From assembly GCA_017792405.1 (NCBI GenBank), contig CP051231.1, positions 2,922,062 to 2,986,061 on the forward strand: a stretch of 64,000 nt of DNA, read 5' to 3'. The notes beneath the pieces were generated by a model. The model ran no database searches and was not told the origin of the DNA. It saw only the letters and a program-made list of their open reading frames with translations. Below, in pieces: positions 42,752 through 52,969 of this stretch. The position numbers were made by a program, and so were the translations under genes. The DNA comes from Oceanicola sp. (GTDB lineage Bacteria; Pseudomonadota; Alphaproteobacteria; Rhodobacterales; Rhodobacteraceae). The stretch's first letter is position 1; each line of letters begins with the position of its first letter.

Positions 42752-45043
42752 TCAGTTCGGGTTGTCGACCCGCCCGGTGACATGGACGCGGCCCGTGCAG
42801 GCGCTCTCCCACTCCAGATCCACCTCCTGCTGCGTCGCGCCCCGTTCGACCCGCACATAGGGCATGGACCAGAGCTTGCCGCCGCCGGAGAGGTCGATGG
42901 AGTTTTCGGCCACCACGCTCATCACGTTCCGCACCCGCCCGCCGAAGGGCATGTAGTCGCCAAAGTTCAGCGTCCACGTGCTGGCGGCGGTGTTCTGATC
43001 GAATTGCAGCATCACCGGGCTCACGGTCATCTGATTCACCCCGTTGAAAGTGTTGGAGTGGAACTGGATGTTGCGGAAGCGGCCATAGTCGAAGCCTGCG
43101 TAGCTTTCATCGACGTTCTCCACCCGGTCGATCGAGCCGTTCACGGTTTTGAACACGTTGTCGGTGCAGGTGAGCCCGTGGATGAAGTGATCGGCCCCGA
43201 AGGGTTTGATCACGAAGAAGCTGAACCAGGGCGCGGCGTTGGTGCAGAAGAAGATGTTGTTCTGTACCGAGAGCGCGCCGAAGGAGTAGCCCGAGTTGTA
43301 ATCAGGCGTGGCGTCATGCTCGTTGGTCCACTCGATGAAGCTGTTATCGACATAGTTGGAGTTGACGGTGGACGACACGTTGACGCCGGTAAAGACGATC
43401 CCCGCAGAGCGCAGGCCCTGGTTAACGCTGTCGCCCTGGAACCAGTGGTTGGACTGGATGATGTAGTTGCTGCCACCGAGCACGAGGAAGTGCAGGAAGC
43501 GAACGGCACGGCAATCGCGGATCTTGGCATCGTTGGCGTTGATGTTGACCGCGATTGTGGTGCGGTCCTGCACGTCCTGGCTGCCCTCCTTGGAGAGAAA
43601 CTGGCAGCGGTCGATCTGCATGCCCTGGCAGGCCCCGCCGATGGAGGTGATGCCGCGGTCTTTGGGCGAGGTGATGTAGCAATCCCGGATCGCAAAGTTC
43701 AGCCCGTCCTGCGGCAGCATGATCGCGGAGGCCTTGGAGGAGCACTGAAACTCGATGTCGGAGAAGATGAACTTGTCCATGTTCACCATGCCGGAGAAAT
43801 CGAGCATGTATTTGAACCGGGTGAAGGTGAAGTTCTGCGTGCCCGCCGCGCCGTAGAGCGACTTGTTGAGCGTCACCGTCTGGGCGCCGACGTTCTTGGC
43901 CTTCACATAGACTTCTCGGCCCACGCCCGCGCCGGTGACGAGGCTGCCGACCTCGATATTGGCCACATTGGCCACGCCCGTCAGGGTCTTGTTGTCGGAC
44001 GTGCTGTAAGTCGCCTGCGAGGTGACCACCGTGTCATCCCAGGCCGTCGAGGTGGAGGCCTGAAACTGGCCGTTGCGGATAACCCGGCGGATCAGGAAGG
44101 CATCCTGATTGTCGATGGCGGCGTGAATGTCTATCGGTTCGGTGAGGTCCACCTTGCGGCCGCCCATGTCGAGGCTGTCGTGATCGTTGAAGTTGAATAG
44201 TGACTGCACCGCCTTCTTGAAGGCCACCAACTCGTCGCCAAAGGCCGAGATGTAGGTGGGCAGGTCGAAATTTTTCTTCAGCGACAGGCGCTTGTTGTCG
44301 GGCATGGTGACAGTGCCGACAAAGCGGATGGGGTTGTCGATCGTGATGGTGCTGCCGAGGAAATAGGTCCCCTCGGGGACCAGAACCGAGCGGCCGTTCG
44401 CGGCATCGTCGGCGGCATTGAAGGCGGCGGCATCATCGGTCACCCCATCGCCCATTGCGCCGTAGTCCCGCACATCGACCCAATCCATCAGGTGGCGCAG
44501 GAAGGCGGAGGTGATGTCTTCAACGATCAGGTCGTCAATGCGGATGGTGCCGCCGTTGGGGCCGGTCAGGTCGAGGCCGACGTGGGCGTAGAGCACCTCG
44601 GGCGTCCACGGCATGTTCACGCCCGTCCGGGCCGTGGTGCCGATGATGGCGGAGACCTCGACCACCTCGCCGTAGGACGTGAGGCTGACGGAGGGGCCGA
44701 CCTCGTCGAGCCCGGTCACATGGGCGCTGCCCGCGCCGCCGGCCCATGCGGCGATGCGGACGGCAGGCAGGTTGCCGGCCACGGCTTTCACCCGCGCCGT
44801 GACCCGCAGGTAGCAGCCCGGTAGAACAGGGGTTTCGCCCATGTAACGCAGCTTCTGCGTGCCGCTGGTCTTGATCAGCTCAAGGCATCCGGCGAAATCG
44901 GCATCCGAGGGCACCAGCGCCGCACTCGGGTCGCCATCATAGGTGGCGCTGCCCGGCGTGCCGTCTTCCTTGGACCACACGTCCAGCCCGCCCGCGAAGG
45001 CCGGTGGCATGAAGACGATCCCGTCGGTGATTGCCTTGTTCAT
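42752..45043 (-). CDS. Pectate-lyase-3 type beta-helix protein (spike-like)
   Basis: 763 residues from 45043. The N-terminal 190 residues form a lectin- or carbohydrate-binding-like domain (LELIKTSGTQKLRYMGETPVLPGCYLRVTARV). Then comes the hallmark VDVRDYGAMGDGVTDDAAAFNAA, beginning the right-handed beta helix of pectate-lyase-3 proteins; the rest has Asn- and Gly-rich turns (NSNYVDNSFIEW, VQNNIFFC). No signal peptide is visible, so secretion is not by Sec. Such proteins serve as phage or gene-transfer-agent spikes, or as glycan lyases. No other phage genes are nearby. Confidence 0.75.
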   Translation of the reverse strand: MNKAITDGIVFMPPAFAGGLDVWSKEDGTPGSATYDGDPSAALVPSDADFAGCLELIKTSGTQKLRYMGETPVLPGCYLRVTARVKAVAGNLPAVRIAAWAGGAGSAHVTGLDEVGPSVSLTSYGEVVEVSAIIGTTARTGVNMPWTPEVLYAHVGLDLTGPNGGTIRIDDLIVEDITSAFLRHLMDWVDVRDYGAMGDGVTDDAAAFNAADDAANGRSVLVPEGTYFLGSTITIDNPIRFVGTVTMPDNKRLSLKKNFDLPTYISAFGDELVAFKKAVQSLFNFNDHDSLDMGGRKVDLTEPIDIHAAIDNQDAFLIRRVIRNGQFQASTSTAWDDTVVTSQATYSTSDNKTLTGVANVANIEVGSLVTGAGVGREVYVKAKNVGAQTVTLNKSLYGAAGTQNFTFTRFKYMLDFSGMVNMDKFIFSDIEFQCSSKASAIMLPQDGLNFAIRDCYITSPKDRGITSIGGACQGMQIDRCQFLSKEGSQDVQDRTTIAVNINANDAKIRDCRAVRFLHFLVLGGSNYIIQSNHWFQGDSVNQGLRSAGIVFTGVNVSSTVNSNYVDNSFIEWTNEHDATPDYNSGYSFGALSVQNNIFFCTNAAPWFSFFVIKPFGADHFIHGLTCTDNVFKTVNGSIDRVENVDESYAGFDYGRFRNIQFHSNTFNGVNQMTVSPVMLQFDQNTAASTWTLNFGDYMPFGGRVRNVMSVVAENSIDLSGGGKLWSMPYVRVERGATQQEVDLEWESACTGRVHVTGRVDNPN

Positions 45044-45225
45044 CGCAAAACCCCTTTGTCTGCTCTGGGCCGCCTTCGGCATGCGGCCACCACCTGGCAC
45101 CCGCCGCGCGCGGGCGAGGCAGGTCTCGATTGTGTGTCGATAGGCGGAATGGTCCGGCGCGTGGCCGGTGCGCAGATGTGTTTACGGGGGAACGTTAAAG
45201 GGTTGGTAACCCTGCCGTGCGTTGC

Positions 45226-45630
45226 TCAGGCAGACACGTCAGGCGCGGGGATGAAGCTGACGCCATCAATCAGCCAGCCGCCCTCGCCGCCCGGGATCAT
45301 CTCGTACTCCAGCGCGTGATAGCGTCCCTCGGCATCGCGGATGGTGACCGTCTGGTAGGTGCTGCCGCCCTCTGTCCGCTGGGTGCCGAAGGTGACCGCA
45401 CCGGGCCGATGCACCATCGGGTAGCCCTCGCGCACCATCGCGCCAAAGTTCTCCGGCGTGCGGAACATGCCCTGGATCATCGGGGAGGCGAAGGTGAAGG
45501 CACGGGCAAAATCATCGGCCTCGAAGGCCTCGAGCTGGCTGCCGATCACATCTGGGATCGCGCTGGCCTCTTGGGCCTGCGCCGCCGGGGCGGCCAGCAG
45601 AAGGGCGAGTGAAAGACCGATGAAACGCAT
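45226..45630 (-). CDS. DUF4864 family exported protein
   Basis: 134 residues with a Sec signal peptide (MRFIGLSLALLLAAPAAQAQ). After it, VIGSQLEAFEADDFARAFTFASPMIQGMFRTPENFGAMVREGYPMV and the strands of a NTF2-like/SnoaL fold (YQTVTIRDAEGRYHALEYEM) identify DUF4864. Its function is unknown; the fold suits a small ligand-binding or structural role in the periplasm. It is separated from lysK by 54 nt on the same strand. Confidence 0.9.
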   Translation of the reverse strand: MRFIGLSLALLLAAPAAQAQEASAIPDVIGSQLEAFEADDFARAFTFASPMIQGMFRTPENFGAMVREGYPMVHRPGAVTFGTQRTEGGSTYQTVTIRDAEGRYHALEYEMIPGGEGGWLIDGVSFIPAPDVSA

Positions 45631-45684
45631 GAGGCTACCTCCCTTGACTTGAAGGAAGGTAGCCCAGCGTGTGGGTTCGGCAAA

Positions 45685-47259
45685 TCACGCCAGTTCGCCG
45701 GCGAGGCCTTTGTCGATCAGCGTCACGGTTTCCTCCACGCCGTAGAGCGCGATGAAACCGCCGAACCGCGGGCCCTGATCGGCCCCGAGGAGCACTTGGT
45801 AGAGCGCCTTGAACCAGTCGCGCATCGGGTCGAACCGCTCGCGGCCGACCTCGTAGACCACGCCTTGCAGGCCCTCGGCATCCTGCCCGCCACCCCAGGC
45901 CTTCAGCTTGTCGCGGAGTTCCTCCAGCGCCGCGCGCTCGGGCTCGGTCGGCGCGCGGAACTCGCGGGTGGGGGCGACGAAGTCCTTGAAGTACTTCACC
46001 GCGAAGCCCGCAGCGGCGTCGAGGTCTGGGTGGGTCTCCGGCTCGGCGCCCGGCGCATAGCGGCGGATGAAGCCCCAGAGGGTCTCCTTGTCGGTCGCGC
46101 CCGACACGCTGGCGAGGTTCAGCAGCATCGAGAACGGCACCACCATGTTCGACGCGGGCACCTTGCCCTCGTGGATGTGCCAGACCGGATTGGCGAACTG
46201 CGCCTTGGCGTCCTGATCGGGGAAGGCGCGGAGCTGCTGGTGGTACTCGTCCACCATCTTGGGGATCACGTCCCAATGCAGGCGCTTCGCCGTCTTCGGC
46301 TTTTGATACATGAAATAGCTGAGGCTCTCGGTGGAGGCGTAGGTCAGCCACTCGTCGATGCTGATGCCGTTGCCCGACGACTTCGAGATCTTCTGCCCCT
46401 TGTCATCGAGGAACAGCTCGTAGGTGAAGTGTTCGGGCTTGCGGCCGCCGAGAATCTCGCAGATCCGGTCGTAGATTGGCGTGTTGGTGCTGTGGTCCTT
46501 GCCATACATCTCGAAGTCCACGTCAAGCGCGGCCCAGCGGGCGCCGAAATCGGGCTTCCATTGCAGCTTCACGTTGCCGCCGGTCACCGGCAAGGTCCAC
46601 TCGCGGCCATCCTCATCGTCGAAGGTGATGGTGTGGTTCTGCGCATCCACATGCTTCATCGGCACGTAGAGCACCCGGCCGGTCTCGGGGTGGATCGGCA
46701 GGAAGATCGAGTAGGTCTGCTGGCGCTCCTCGCGGAGGCTCTTGAGCATGACCTTCATCACGTCGTCATAGCGCTCGCAGGCGCGTTTCAGCACCTCGTC
46801 GAACCGGCCTTCCTTATAGAACTCGGTGGCGCTGATGAACTCGTAGTCGAAGCCGAAGGTATCGAGGAACCGGCGCAGCATGGCGTTGTTGTGGTGCCCG
46901 AAGCTCTCGTGGGTCTCGAAGGGGTCGTACACGGAGGTCAGCGGGCGCTGCAGATCCTCGCGCAAGCGGTCCTGATTGGGCACGTTGCCGGGCACCTTGC
47001 GCATGCCGTCCATGTCATCGGAAAAGCAGATGAGCTTGGTCGGCATATCCGAGATCACCTCGAAGGCGCGGCGGATCATGGTGGTGCGCAGAACCTCGCC
47101 AAAGGTGCCGATATGCGGCAGGCCGGAGGGGCCATAGCCGGTTTCGAACAGCACGTAGCCCTTTTCCGGCGGGTTCTTCTCGATGCGTTTGAGCACGGCC
47201 CGTGCCTCCTCGAAGGGCCAGGCTTTGCTTTCCATCGCGATGCTCCGCAGGTCGGACAT
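45685..47259 (-). CDS. lysK: Lysyl-tRNA synthetase, class I
   Basis: 524 residues from 47259. Class I signatures: HIGH-like HIGT in [16 protein letters not shown] near residue 49, and KMSKS-like [15 protein letters not shown]. The [13 protein letters not shown] segment and [22 protein letters not shown] are typical of LysRS1. It charges tRNA-Lys. Most bacteria use class II LysRS, but alphaproteobacteria, including Rhodobacterales, use this class I enzyme. No class II lysS is in the window. Confidence 0.97.
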   Translation of the reverse strand: MSDLRSIAMESKAWPFEEARAVLKRIEKNPPEKGYVLFETGYGPSGLPHIGTFGEVLRTTMIRRAFEVISDMPTKLICFSDDMDGMRKVPGNVPNQDRLREDLQRPLTSVYDPFETHESFGHHNNAMLRRFLDTFGFDYEFISATEFYKEGRFDEVLKRACERYDDVMKVMLKSLREERQQTYSIFLPIHPETGRVLYVPMKHVDAQNHTITFDDEDGREWTLPVTGGNVKLQWKPDFGARWAALDVDFEMYGKDHSTNTPIYDRICEILGGRKPEHFTYELFLDDKGQKISKSSGNGISIDEWLTYASTESLSYFMYQKPKTAKRLHWDVIPKMVDEYHQQLRAFPDQDAKAQFANPVWHIHEGKVPASNMVVPFSMLLNLASVSGATDKETLWGFIRRYAPGAEPETHPDLDAAAGFAVKYFKDFVAPTREFRAPTEPERAALEELRDKLKAWGGGQDAEGLQGVVYEVGRERFDPMRDWFKALYQVLLGADQGPRFGGFIALYGVEETVTLIDKGLAGELA

Positions 47260-47398
47260 GAGTTTGTGCTTTCTCGTATCAGGTCTGGTCCGGGGTGCGC
47301 CCCATGCGCCACCCGCCGCCCGCTCCCTATTGCGGCGTTGCGGCAAGGTCAATAAAACAGGCGCATTGCAGCGGATAAGCAGACGAAAGAGGCCAGAC

Positions 47399-47821
47399 GT
47401 GAGCGAAGATACCTCCTCGATGACATCGCAGGACTGCCTCGTGGCGGTGATGATCGCGGTTTCGGCCTCGGACGAGGCGATCCGGACGACAGAACTGCTC
47501 ACCATCGAGCGGATCGTGAATCATCTTCCGGTCTTTGCGGACTATGACCTCGACCGGGTGCGCGGCGTGTCGGCTACCGTTTTCGATCTCTTCGAAGCGG
47601 AAGACGGGCTGGATGCGCTCTTCGGTCTGATCCGGGACGGGCTGCCTGCGCGGCTCTATGAAACCGCCTATGCGCTGGCCTGCGATGTGGCGGCTTCCGA
47701 CGGCAAGCTGCAGGAGGCCGAATTGGCCTTCCTTCAGGAGATGCGCTACGAGCTGAACATCGACCGGCTGCATGGCGCCGCGATCGAACGCGGCGCACGG
47801 GCGCGGCACCTCACCATCTGA
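47399..47821 (+). CDS. TerB-like tellurite-resistance family protein
   Basis: GTG start at 47399 with AGAGG upstream; 140 residues. The helical TerB-type sequence [33 protein letters not shown], then [25 protein letters not shown], has the acidic residue pairs of the metal-binding TerB/DjlA-like fold (DGKLQEAE). It may bind divalent metal and act in stress response; the exact role is unknown. It is divergent from lysK and convergent with the PAS gene. Confidence 0.87.
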   Translation: MSEDTSSMTSQDCLVAVMIAVSASDEAIRTTELLTIERIVNHLPVFADYDLDRVRGVSATVFDLFEAEDGLDALFGLIRDGLPARLYETAYALACDVAASDGKLQEAELAFLQEMRYELNIDRLHGAAIERGARARHLTI

Positions 47822-47855
47822 TCATCCGGGCCTGCGGCGGGCAGGCCATTGGCTA

Positions 47856-49142
47856 TCAGGCCGCCTCGGTCCTCGCGCCGGATGGAAGCTGCACCGCCTC
47901 GGTGCCGCCGATTTCGAGGCTGCGCGCGGCGGTCAGCACGGTGCTGGTGATCGAGCCGATCTTGTCGAGCCGGTCTTCCAGCTCAGACTGGAACTTGTCG
48001 AGCTGGTCGATGATCGCAAGGAGGCTCTCGTTATGGTCCGGCAGGCGGGCGCTCTCGATCTTGCACATCATCCGGGTGGTGGAGAGGCCGGCGATCAGGC
48101 GCTTCATGTCGCCTACGGCGCGACCAAAGACGATCGCCTCGCGTTCGACGGTGTGCAGGTAATCGTCAGCCAGCTTGCGGTAGATCTGCGAAATCTCTTG
48201 GAGCAGCGCCTTTTCGGCTGAGCGATCAAGGCCAGCGGGCATCTCTCCGGTCTCGCCGTCGAACTGCACCCGCGCCTCCTCCATTACCCGGGCCGTGGCG
48301 CTGAGCATGCGGCTGCGGCTGACGGCATCGCGCAGGGTGGCAAAGGCGCTCTCCTCCCCGAGGATGAACTTGTCGACCCAGTCGGAAATCTCCTTCGACA
48401 TCGAACCGTAATTGGAGGAAATCGCCGCAATCGGCCCGCCCGAGGCCTCAAGCCGGGAGGCGAGGATCCGCATGTTGTGCGGCACCGCCTCGATGGCGTT
48501 GAAGGTCTCGCACAGCGCGTTGGTGTGGGCGATGGCCTCGTTCACCGACTTGGCCACCTGCGAGAAGCGCAGCCCGCGCTCGCTGGCCTTGCGACCCAGC
48601 TTTACATCCCGCGCCGCGAGTTCCTCGGCAAGGCTTGATGCCATAAAGTGCTCGTAATCGGCGTAGCCCAGTGTCTTGAGCCGGGTAACGATCAACTCGG
48701 CACTCTCTTCGGGGGTGATCTTCTGCTCTGCCTCGAGCTTGAGAACCTCAGCATAAGCCTTCGCCACATGGTCGAAGGTCTCGCCCGAAGGCTTGATCCT
48801 GACAGACAGGAACCCTCCCCCGGGCAGCGGCGAGGCCAGCGCGTAGACCCAGTAGTGCAGCCCGTCGGCAGAGCGGTTCTTCACGTAGCCCGAGACCATG
48901 CGCTCGGCCTTCAACCGCTCCCAGAACAGGTGGAAGAAGCCCTTTGGCATGTCAGGGTGGCGGATCACCTTGTGGGGTGCGCCGATCAGCTTTTCCCACG
49001 AGTACTCAGACACCCTTTGAAAGATCGAGTTGCCGGACTGGATGACGCCCCGGTCATCGGTGCGCGAAAAGAAGATGTCGTCAAATTCGAATGGCGCCTC
49101 GCCCTTGCTGGGACGCTGCTTGTGACCTTCGGGTTCGGACAT
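47856..49142 (-). CDS. PAS-domain protein, Aer-like sensor without methyl-accepting domain
   Basis: 428 residues from 49142. A PAS domain (residues 20-120) resembling Aer: FSRTDDRGVIQSGNSIFQRVSEYSWEKLIGAPHKVIRHPDMPKGFFHLFW. The remaining 300 residues are mostly helical (coiled coil) with no HAMP, kinase or MCP signal domain seen; the stretch IMCKIESARLP and LDKFQSELEDRLDKIGS suggest long helices. The protein is probably cytoplasmic and redox- or ligand-sensing. It is convergent with the TerB gene (34-nt gap). Confidence 0.82.
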   Translation of the reverse strand: MSEPEGHKQRPSKGEAPFEFDDIFFSRTDDRGVIQSGNSIFQRVSEYSWEKLIGAPHKVIRHPDMPKGFFHLFWERLKAERMVSGYVKNRSADGLHYWVYALASPLPGGGFLSVRIKPSGETFDHVAKAYAEVLKLEAEQKITPEESAELIVTRLKTLGYADYEHFMASSLAEELAARDVKLGRKASERGLRFSQVAKSVNEAIAHTNALCETFNAIEAVPHNMRILASRLEASGGPIAAISSNYGSMSKEISDWVDKFILGEESAFATLRDAVSRSRMLSATARVMEEARVQFDGETGEMPAGLDRSAEKALLQEISQIYRKLADDYLHTVEREAIVFGRAVGDMKRLIAGLSTTRMMCKIESARLPDHNESLLAIIDQLDKFQSELEDRLDKIGSITSTVLTAARSLEIGGTEAVQLPSGARTEAA

Positions 49143-49235
49143 GGGGCCTCCACCGCTGCAACGTGGGCGAGCGGACTCGCCCCTTCGCATCAGCCTTACG
49201 CGACGAGGCTTTTTGAAAGGTTAACCGCAGGCCGG

Positions 49236-50738
49236 TCAGCCGGAATAAAGCGCTCCCCATCGCTCGATGAGCCGCAATTGCAGGTTCTTGGCGCGCTTGT
49301 TCCACGCGCTGGCCCCTTGCGGGCTCTCGCGTTCGGCCTTGCTCAGGCGATTGCGGCGCGGCTCGTCAGCCATAAACATCGCAAAGGCCAGATCGGTGCC
49401 ATCGGGCGCCCGCACGAAGCCTGCCAGTGCGGAGACGAAGTTGAGCGTGCCGGTTTTGGCGACGATCTCCAGCGGGTGGCCATCGAGCACGTTTCCGGAG
49501 GCATTGCGCATCGGGATCGGCTTGAGCATCGGGCGCAGGGCCAGCTTGGGCGCGAGGGTCGTGAGCGCATCGACCATCTCGCGGCAGGAGATTTCGGAGG
49601 CATCGCCAAGGCCCGAATGGTCGACGAACCGCGCCTTGCGGCTGCCGGTGCGGGACGAGAGCCAGCGGCTCATGTCGCCCGCCGAATCGCGCAGGCTGCG
49701 CGGCATGTTCCCGCCCCGCGCAGAGGCGGCCATGCCCACCACCTCGGCGGTGATGTTGGTGGAGAACTTCAGCATGTCGCGCATCACGGTCGAAAGCTCG
49801 TCGGAGAGCACGCGGGCCAGCACATCGCCGCCCGGACGGCGTGAGACCGGGTCACCAAGCTCCAGCCGGACCCCTTGTGCGGCGGCGAGGGCCTGAAACA
49901 CCTCGCCCGCATAGGCACCCGGGTTGCGCACCGGCAGCCAGCGCGAGCCGCCCTTGCCCAGCGCGCGGTTGGCAACGGTCCAGCGGTCCACCCCGCCGCG
50001 CTGCTCGTAGGTGTAAACCGGCAGGCTGCGGTTGGCGACTTCCATCCGGGCGGAGCGCACCGTGGGACGATACTTGTCGGAGCGGGCATCCATGGCCACC
50101 GAATAGCCGCTGCCCGCGCGCTTCCACTCGAAGTGGACGCGGTTGAAATTGAGGTTCAGCCCCGAAATGCCGGGCGAATAGCCCACGTGGTCGGGCTGCT
50201 CGGGGTCGATGGTGCGCAGGTGGGGCAGCGCGCCGTCGTAAATGCGGAGCCGCCCGGTGGCGCCGGTCACGCCCGCCTGCCGCATCCGCGCGGCAAGGTC
50301 GGCGAGGCGGTTGGTGTCGAGCGTTGGATCGCCGGAGCCGGCCAGCACGATATCGCCCTGCACCACCCCACCCGAGACCGGGCCAGTGGCAATGACATCG
50401 GTGGCAAAGCGGAAGCCGGGGCCGAGCCGCTCCATCGCGTAGAGCGCGGTGATCGCCTTGGCGGTGGAGGCGGGCGGCAGGGGCAGCAGCGGGTTGTGCG
50501 CCTCCAGCACCTGCCCGGTGCGGGCATCGGCCACCACGTAGCCCACCTTTCCATCGAGCTTGGCGGCCTCGATCAGCGCCTCGGCGGCGGTGGAATGTCG
50601 CGCCTGCCCGTTCGAGCCTGACGGCTTGGACACGGGCCGGAGCGAGCGCTCGGGCGCCTCGGCAAGCGAACAGGATGCGGCGGAGGTCAGCAGACCGGCC
50701 AGAACGAAACGGCGGGAGAGGGTGGGGGCAGCACTCAT
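49236..50738 (-). CDS. D-alanyl-D-alanine carboxypeptidase/endopeptidase (PBP4 family)
   Basis: 500 residues from 50738. A twin-arginine-like N-terminus (LSRRFVLAGLLTSAASC) with a cysteine at residue 25 suggests an exported, possibly lipid-anchored protein. Active-site motifs of PBP4 are complete: SxxK in PPASTAKAITALY, SxN in MLKFSTNITAEV and KTG in IVAKTGTLNFVS. It trims or cleaves peptidoglycan cross-bridges in the periplasm. It is followed by nadD on the same strand. Confidence 0.92.
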   Translation of the reverse strand: MSAAPTLSRRFVLAGLLTSAASCSLAEAPERSLRPVSKPSGSNGQARHSTAAEALIEAAKLDGKVGYVVADARTGQVLEAHNPLLPLPPASTAKAITALYAMERLGPGFRFATDVIATGPVSGGVVQGDIVLAGSGDPTLDTNRLADLAARMRQAGVTGATGRLRIYDGALPHLRTIDPEQPDHVGYSPGISGLNLNFNRVHFEWKRAGSGYSVAMDARSDKYRPTVRSARMEVANRSLPVYTYEQRGGVDRWTVANRALGKGGSRWLPVRNPGAYAGEVFQALAAAQGVRLELGDPVSRRPGGDVLARVLSDELSTVMRDMLKFSTNITAEVVGMAASARGGNMPRSLRDSAGDMSRWLSSRTGSRKARFVDHSGLGDASEISCREMVDALTTLAPKLALRPMLKPIPMRNASGNVLDGHPLEIVAKTGTLNFVSALAGFVRAPDGTDLAFAMFMADEPRRNRLSKAERESPQGASAWNKRAKNLQLRLIERWGALYSG

Positions 50739-50796
50739 GGCGGCGACAAAAGCAAATGCCACGCCGGGGCTCAAGCCTCCGCGCGCTGCGGCGTGA

Positions 50797-51414
50797 TCAC
50801 TTCTTTGCAGCCGCCCCGGCAGAGGCGCGGGCCGCGCGGATGGCGGTGGACGACTGATGGCTCATCGGGATGTTGATAAAGCACCATGCGGGCGGCGCGG
50901 CATGGGGCAGCAGGTGCGAGGCGGCGGCCGGCAGGCGGTAAGAGGCAAAGCGCTCCGCCGTCTTCGACATCCGGGCAGAGAGCCGCTGGCCGGGCCGCGC
51001 GATGACCCCCACCGGAACGGTGGCCATGATATCCTGCCAGCGGTCCCAGCGGTGAAACTGGGCCAGATTGTCGGCCCCCATCAGCCAAGTGAACCGCACG
51101 CGCGGATAGAGCCGCTGCAACCCGGCGAGGGTTTCGGCGGTGTAGCGGGTGCCGAGGCGGGCCTCGATGCCGCTGACTGTCACGCGCGGATGGCGCACCA
51201 GCGCCTGCGCCTCGGCTATCCGGTTCTCAAGCGGCGCGGGGCCACGGGCCTTGAGCGGGTTACCCGGGCTCACCAGCCACCAGACGGCATCCAGCCCGAA
51301 GCGCTTCAGCGCTTCGCGGGTCACATGCACGTGGCCGTCATGCGCCGGGTCGAAGCTGCCGCCCAGAAGCCCCACCGTCTGCCCCGGTGCCGCATATGGA
51401 ATATCCCATCTCAT
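50797..51414 (-). CDS. nadD: Nicotinate-nucleotide adenylyltransferase
   Basis: 205 residues. The nucleotidyltransferase motif [17 protein letters not shown] (HxGH) is at residues 15-31 and [11 protein letters not shown] (SxTxxR) at the C-terminus. Middle sequence [20 protein letters not shown] is typical NadD. It converts nicotinate mononucleotide to deamido-NAD. It is encoded 58 nt upstream of the PBP4-family gene in the minus direction, and its start region is divergent from the MarR-GNAT gene. Confidence 0.95.
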   Translation of the reverse strand: MRWDIPYAAPGQTVGLLGGSFDPAHDGHVHVTREALKRFGLDAVWWLVSPGNPLKARGPAPLENRIAEAQALVRHPRVTVSGIEARLGTRYTAETLAGLQRLYPRVRFTWLMGADNLAQFHRWDRWQDIMATVPVGVIARPGQRLSARMSKTAERFASYRLPAAASHLLPHAAPPAWCFINIPMSHQSSTAIRAARASAGAAAKK

Positions 51415-51509
51415 CCGGAGCTTGTTGAGGGGTGGCGCGGGGCCAAGTCAATGGAGATCAGGCGTTTTCCGGCTTGACCGGGCAATTTGCCTGACCTAAG
51501 TCAGCGACC

Positions 51510-52388
51510 ATGCTTACCGATATTGCCCGTATCCGCCGCTTCAACCGCGCCGTTACCACCGAGACCGGCGCGCTGGATGACAGCTTTCTTGGCCGGGGCC
51601 GCCCGCTGGGTGCCGCACGTGTGCTCAATGCGATCGGCCAGGCCGGCGCGGCCGGACGGGAGGTGGGCGATATTCGCGACTTTCTGGGGCTCGACAGCGG
51701 GCTGCTCTCGCGGCTGCTGCGCGGGCTTGAAGGTGAAGGGCTAATCGAGGTCGGGCCGCACCCGGACGACGGGCGCAAACGGCTGGCCCGGCTGACCGCA
51801 CAGGGGCAAACCGAGTTCGCAGCCTACGAGCAGCTCTCTGACGACCGCGCCGCGGGGCTTTTGGCGCACCACCCCCGCCCCCGCGCCTTGCTCGACGCAA
51901 TGGACCTTGTGGCCTCTGCCCTCGGGCAGCACCGGATCGAGATCACGGTGGAGGACCCGCAGGCCGAAGACAGCCGGTATTGCCTTGAGGAATACTACGC
52001 CGAACTCGGCCGCCGCTTTGACACCGGGTTCGACGTGAACCTCTCGCGCGACCCGGATGCGGCCTCCATGCGTGCGCCGATCGGCAGCTTCCTCGTGGCC
52101 CGGTCCGACGGGTTGCCGGTGGGCTGCGTGGGGCTGAAGGGCGGGCAGGCCTTTGGCGAGGTCAAGCGGCTCTGGGTCGCCCCCGCCGCCCGTGGCCTTC
52201 GGCTGGCCACCCGGCTGATGGACGCGCTCGAAGACCACGCCCGCCGCCTGAACATGACGGTGCTTCGGCTCGATACCAACTCCGCCCTGCCCGAGGCTGT
52301 CGCGATGTATCGCAACGCTGGCTGGGCCGAGATCGACCGGTTCAACGACGACCCCTACCCCGACCACTTCTTCGAGAAGGTGCTGTGA
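51510..52388 (+). CDS. MarR-GNAT fusion regulator/acetyltransferase
   Basis: 292 residues. The N-terminal 135 residues are a MarR winged-helix domain (RVLNAIGQAGAAGREVGDI, then DFLGLDSGLLSRLLRGLEGEGLIEVGPHPDDGRKRLARLT). The C-terminal half is a GNAT domain (PIGSFLVARSDGLPVGCVGLKGG, AFGEVKRLWVAPAARGLRLATRLMDALE). Such MarR-GNAT proteins are common in alphaproteobacteria and may sense and acetylate the same ligand. It overlaps the following GNAT gene by 4 nt. Confidence 0.92.
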   Translation: MLTDIARIRRFNRAVTTETGALDDSFLGRGRPLGAARVLNAIGQAGAAGREVGDIRDFLGLDSGLLSRLLRGLEGEGLIEVGPHPDDGRKRLARLTAQGQTEFAAYEQLSDDRAAGLLAHHPRPRALLDAMDLVASALGQHRIEITVEDPQAEDSRYCLEEYYAELGRRFDTGFDVNLSRDPDAASMRAPIGSFLVARSDGLPVGCVGLKGGQAFGEVKRLWVAPAARGLRLATRLMDALEDHARRLNMTVLRLDTNSALPEAVAMYRNAGWAEIDRFNDDPYPDHFFEKVL

Positions 52389-52969
52389 GCGCAGTCACCA
52401 CGCGGCCCGCCACGGAAGCGGATGCCCCGGTCATCGCGGCGCTCCACCGGGCCACCCACGCCGAACACCTCGCGATGATCGAAGGCTACGAGGACGAGCC
52501 GTGGGACGCGCAGATTACCGCGCATCTGACGGACCCCGAGGCCGAAGCCCCGCCCTTCACCGTGCTGGTCGCAGAACTGGGCGGGCATTTTGCCGGCCAC
52601 ATCGCGATGCACCCGATGCCCAACGTCACTGGCGGCCCGGCGACGCATATCTCGGATATCTCGGTGCGGGCGGGCGACCGGGGCTACGGTGTGGGCCGTG
52701 CGCTGGTGACCGCCGCTGAGGCCGAGGCGGAGCGGCAGGGATTTTCGGCGGCGCTGGCGATGATCTGGCCCGATAACAAAGCCTCGCAGGCCTTCTTCAC
52801 GGCGATGGGCTATGCCGCGCAGCCCGACAAGGCCCGCGGGATGGTGATCGCGGCAAAACGCATCGGACCGTCCCCACAAGCGGCCAATCTCGAACGGCTC
52901 ATGCTGGTCGGCGTCTTCGGCCTTTTGGCCTTCATCGCCGCCGCTTTGGGCTTTGGCTGGCTCTCTTAG
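52385..52969 (+). CDS. GNAT acetyltransferase with C-terminal membrane segment
   Basis: GTG start overlapping the previous stop by 4 nt; 194 residues. GNAT domain with HISDISVRAGDRGYGVGRALVTAAE (acetyl-CoA loop RGYGVGRAL). The last 25 residues (MLVGVFGLLAFIAAALGFGW) form one predicted membrane helix, so this acetyltransferase is probably membrane-tethered. That is unusual for a soluble GNAT and ties it to the inner surface of the membrane. Substrate unknown. Confidence 0.85.
   Translation: MSAVTTRPATEADAPVIAALHRATHAEHLAMIEGYEDEPWDAQITAHLTDPEAEAPPFTVLVAELGGHFAGHIAMHPMPNVTGGPATHISDISVRAGDRGYGVGRALVTAAEAEAERQGFSAALAMIWPDNKASQAFFTAMGYAAQPDKARGMVIAAKRIGPSPQAANLERLMLVGVFGLLAFIAAALGFGWLS

Noticed and set aside
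42752..45043. Prophage region around the beta-helix protein
   Set aside because: No terminase, capsid, portal, integrase or lysis gene is found within the window on either side.
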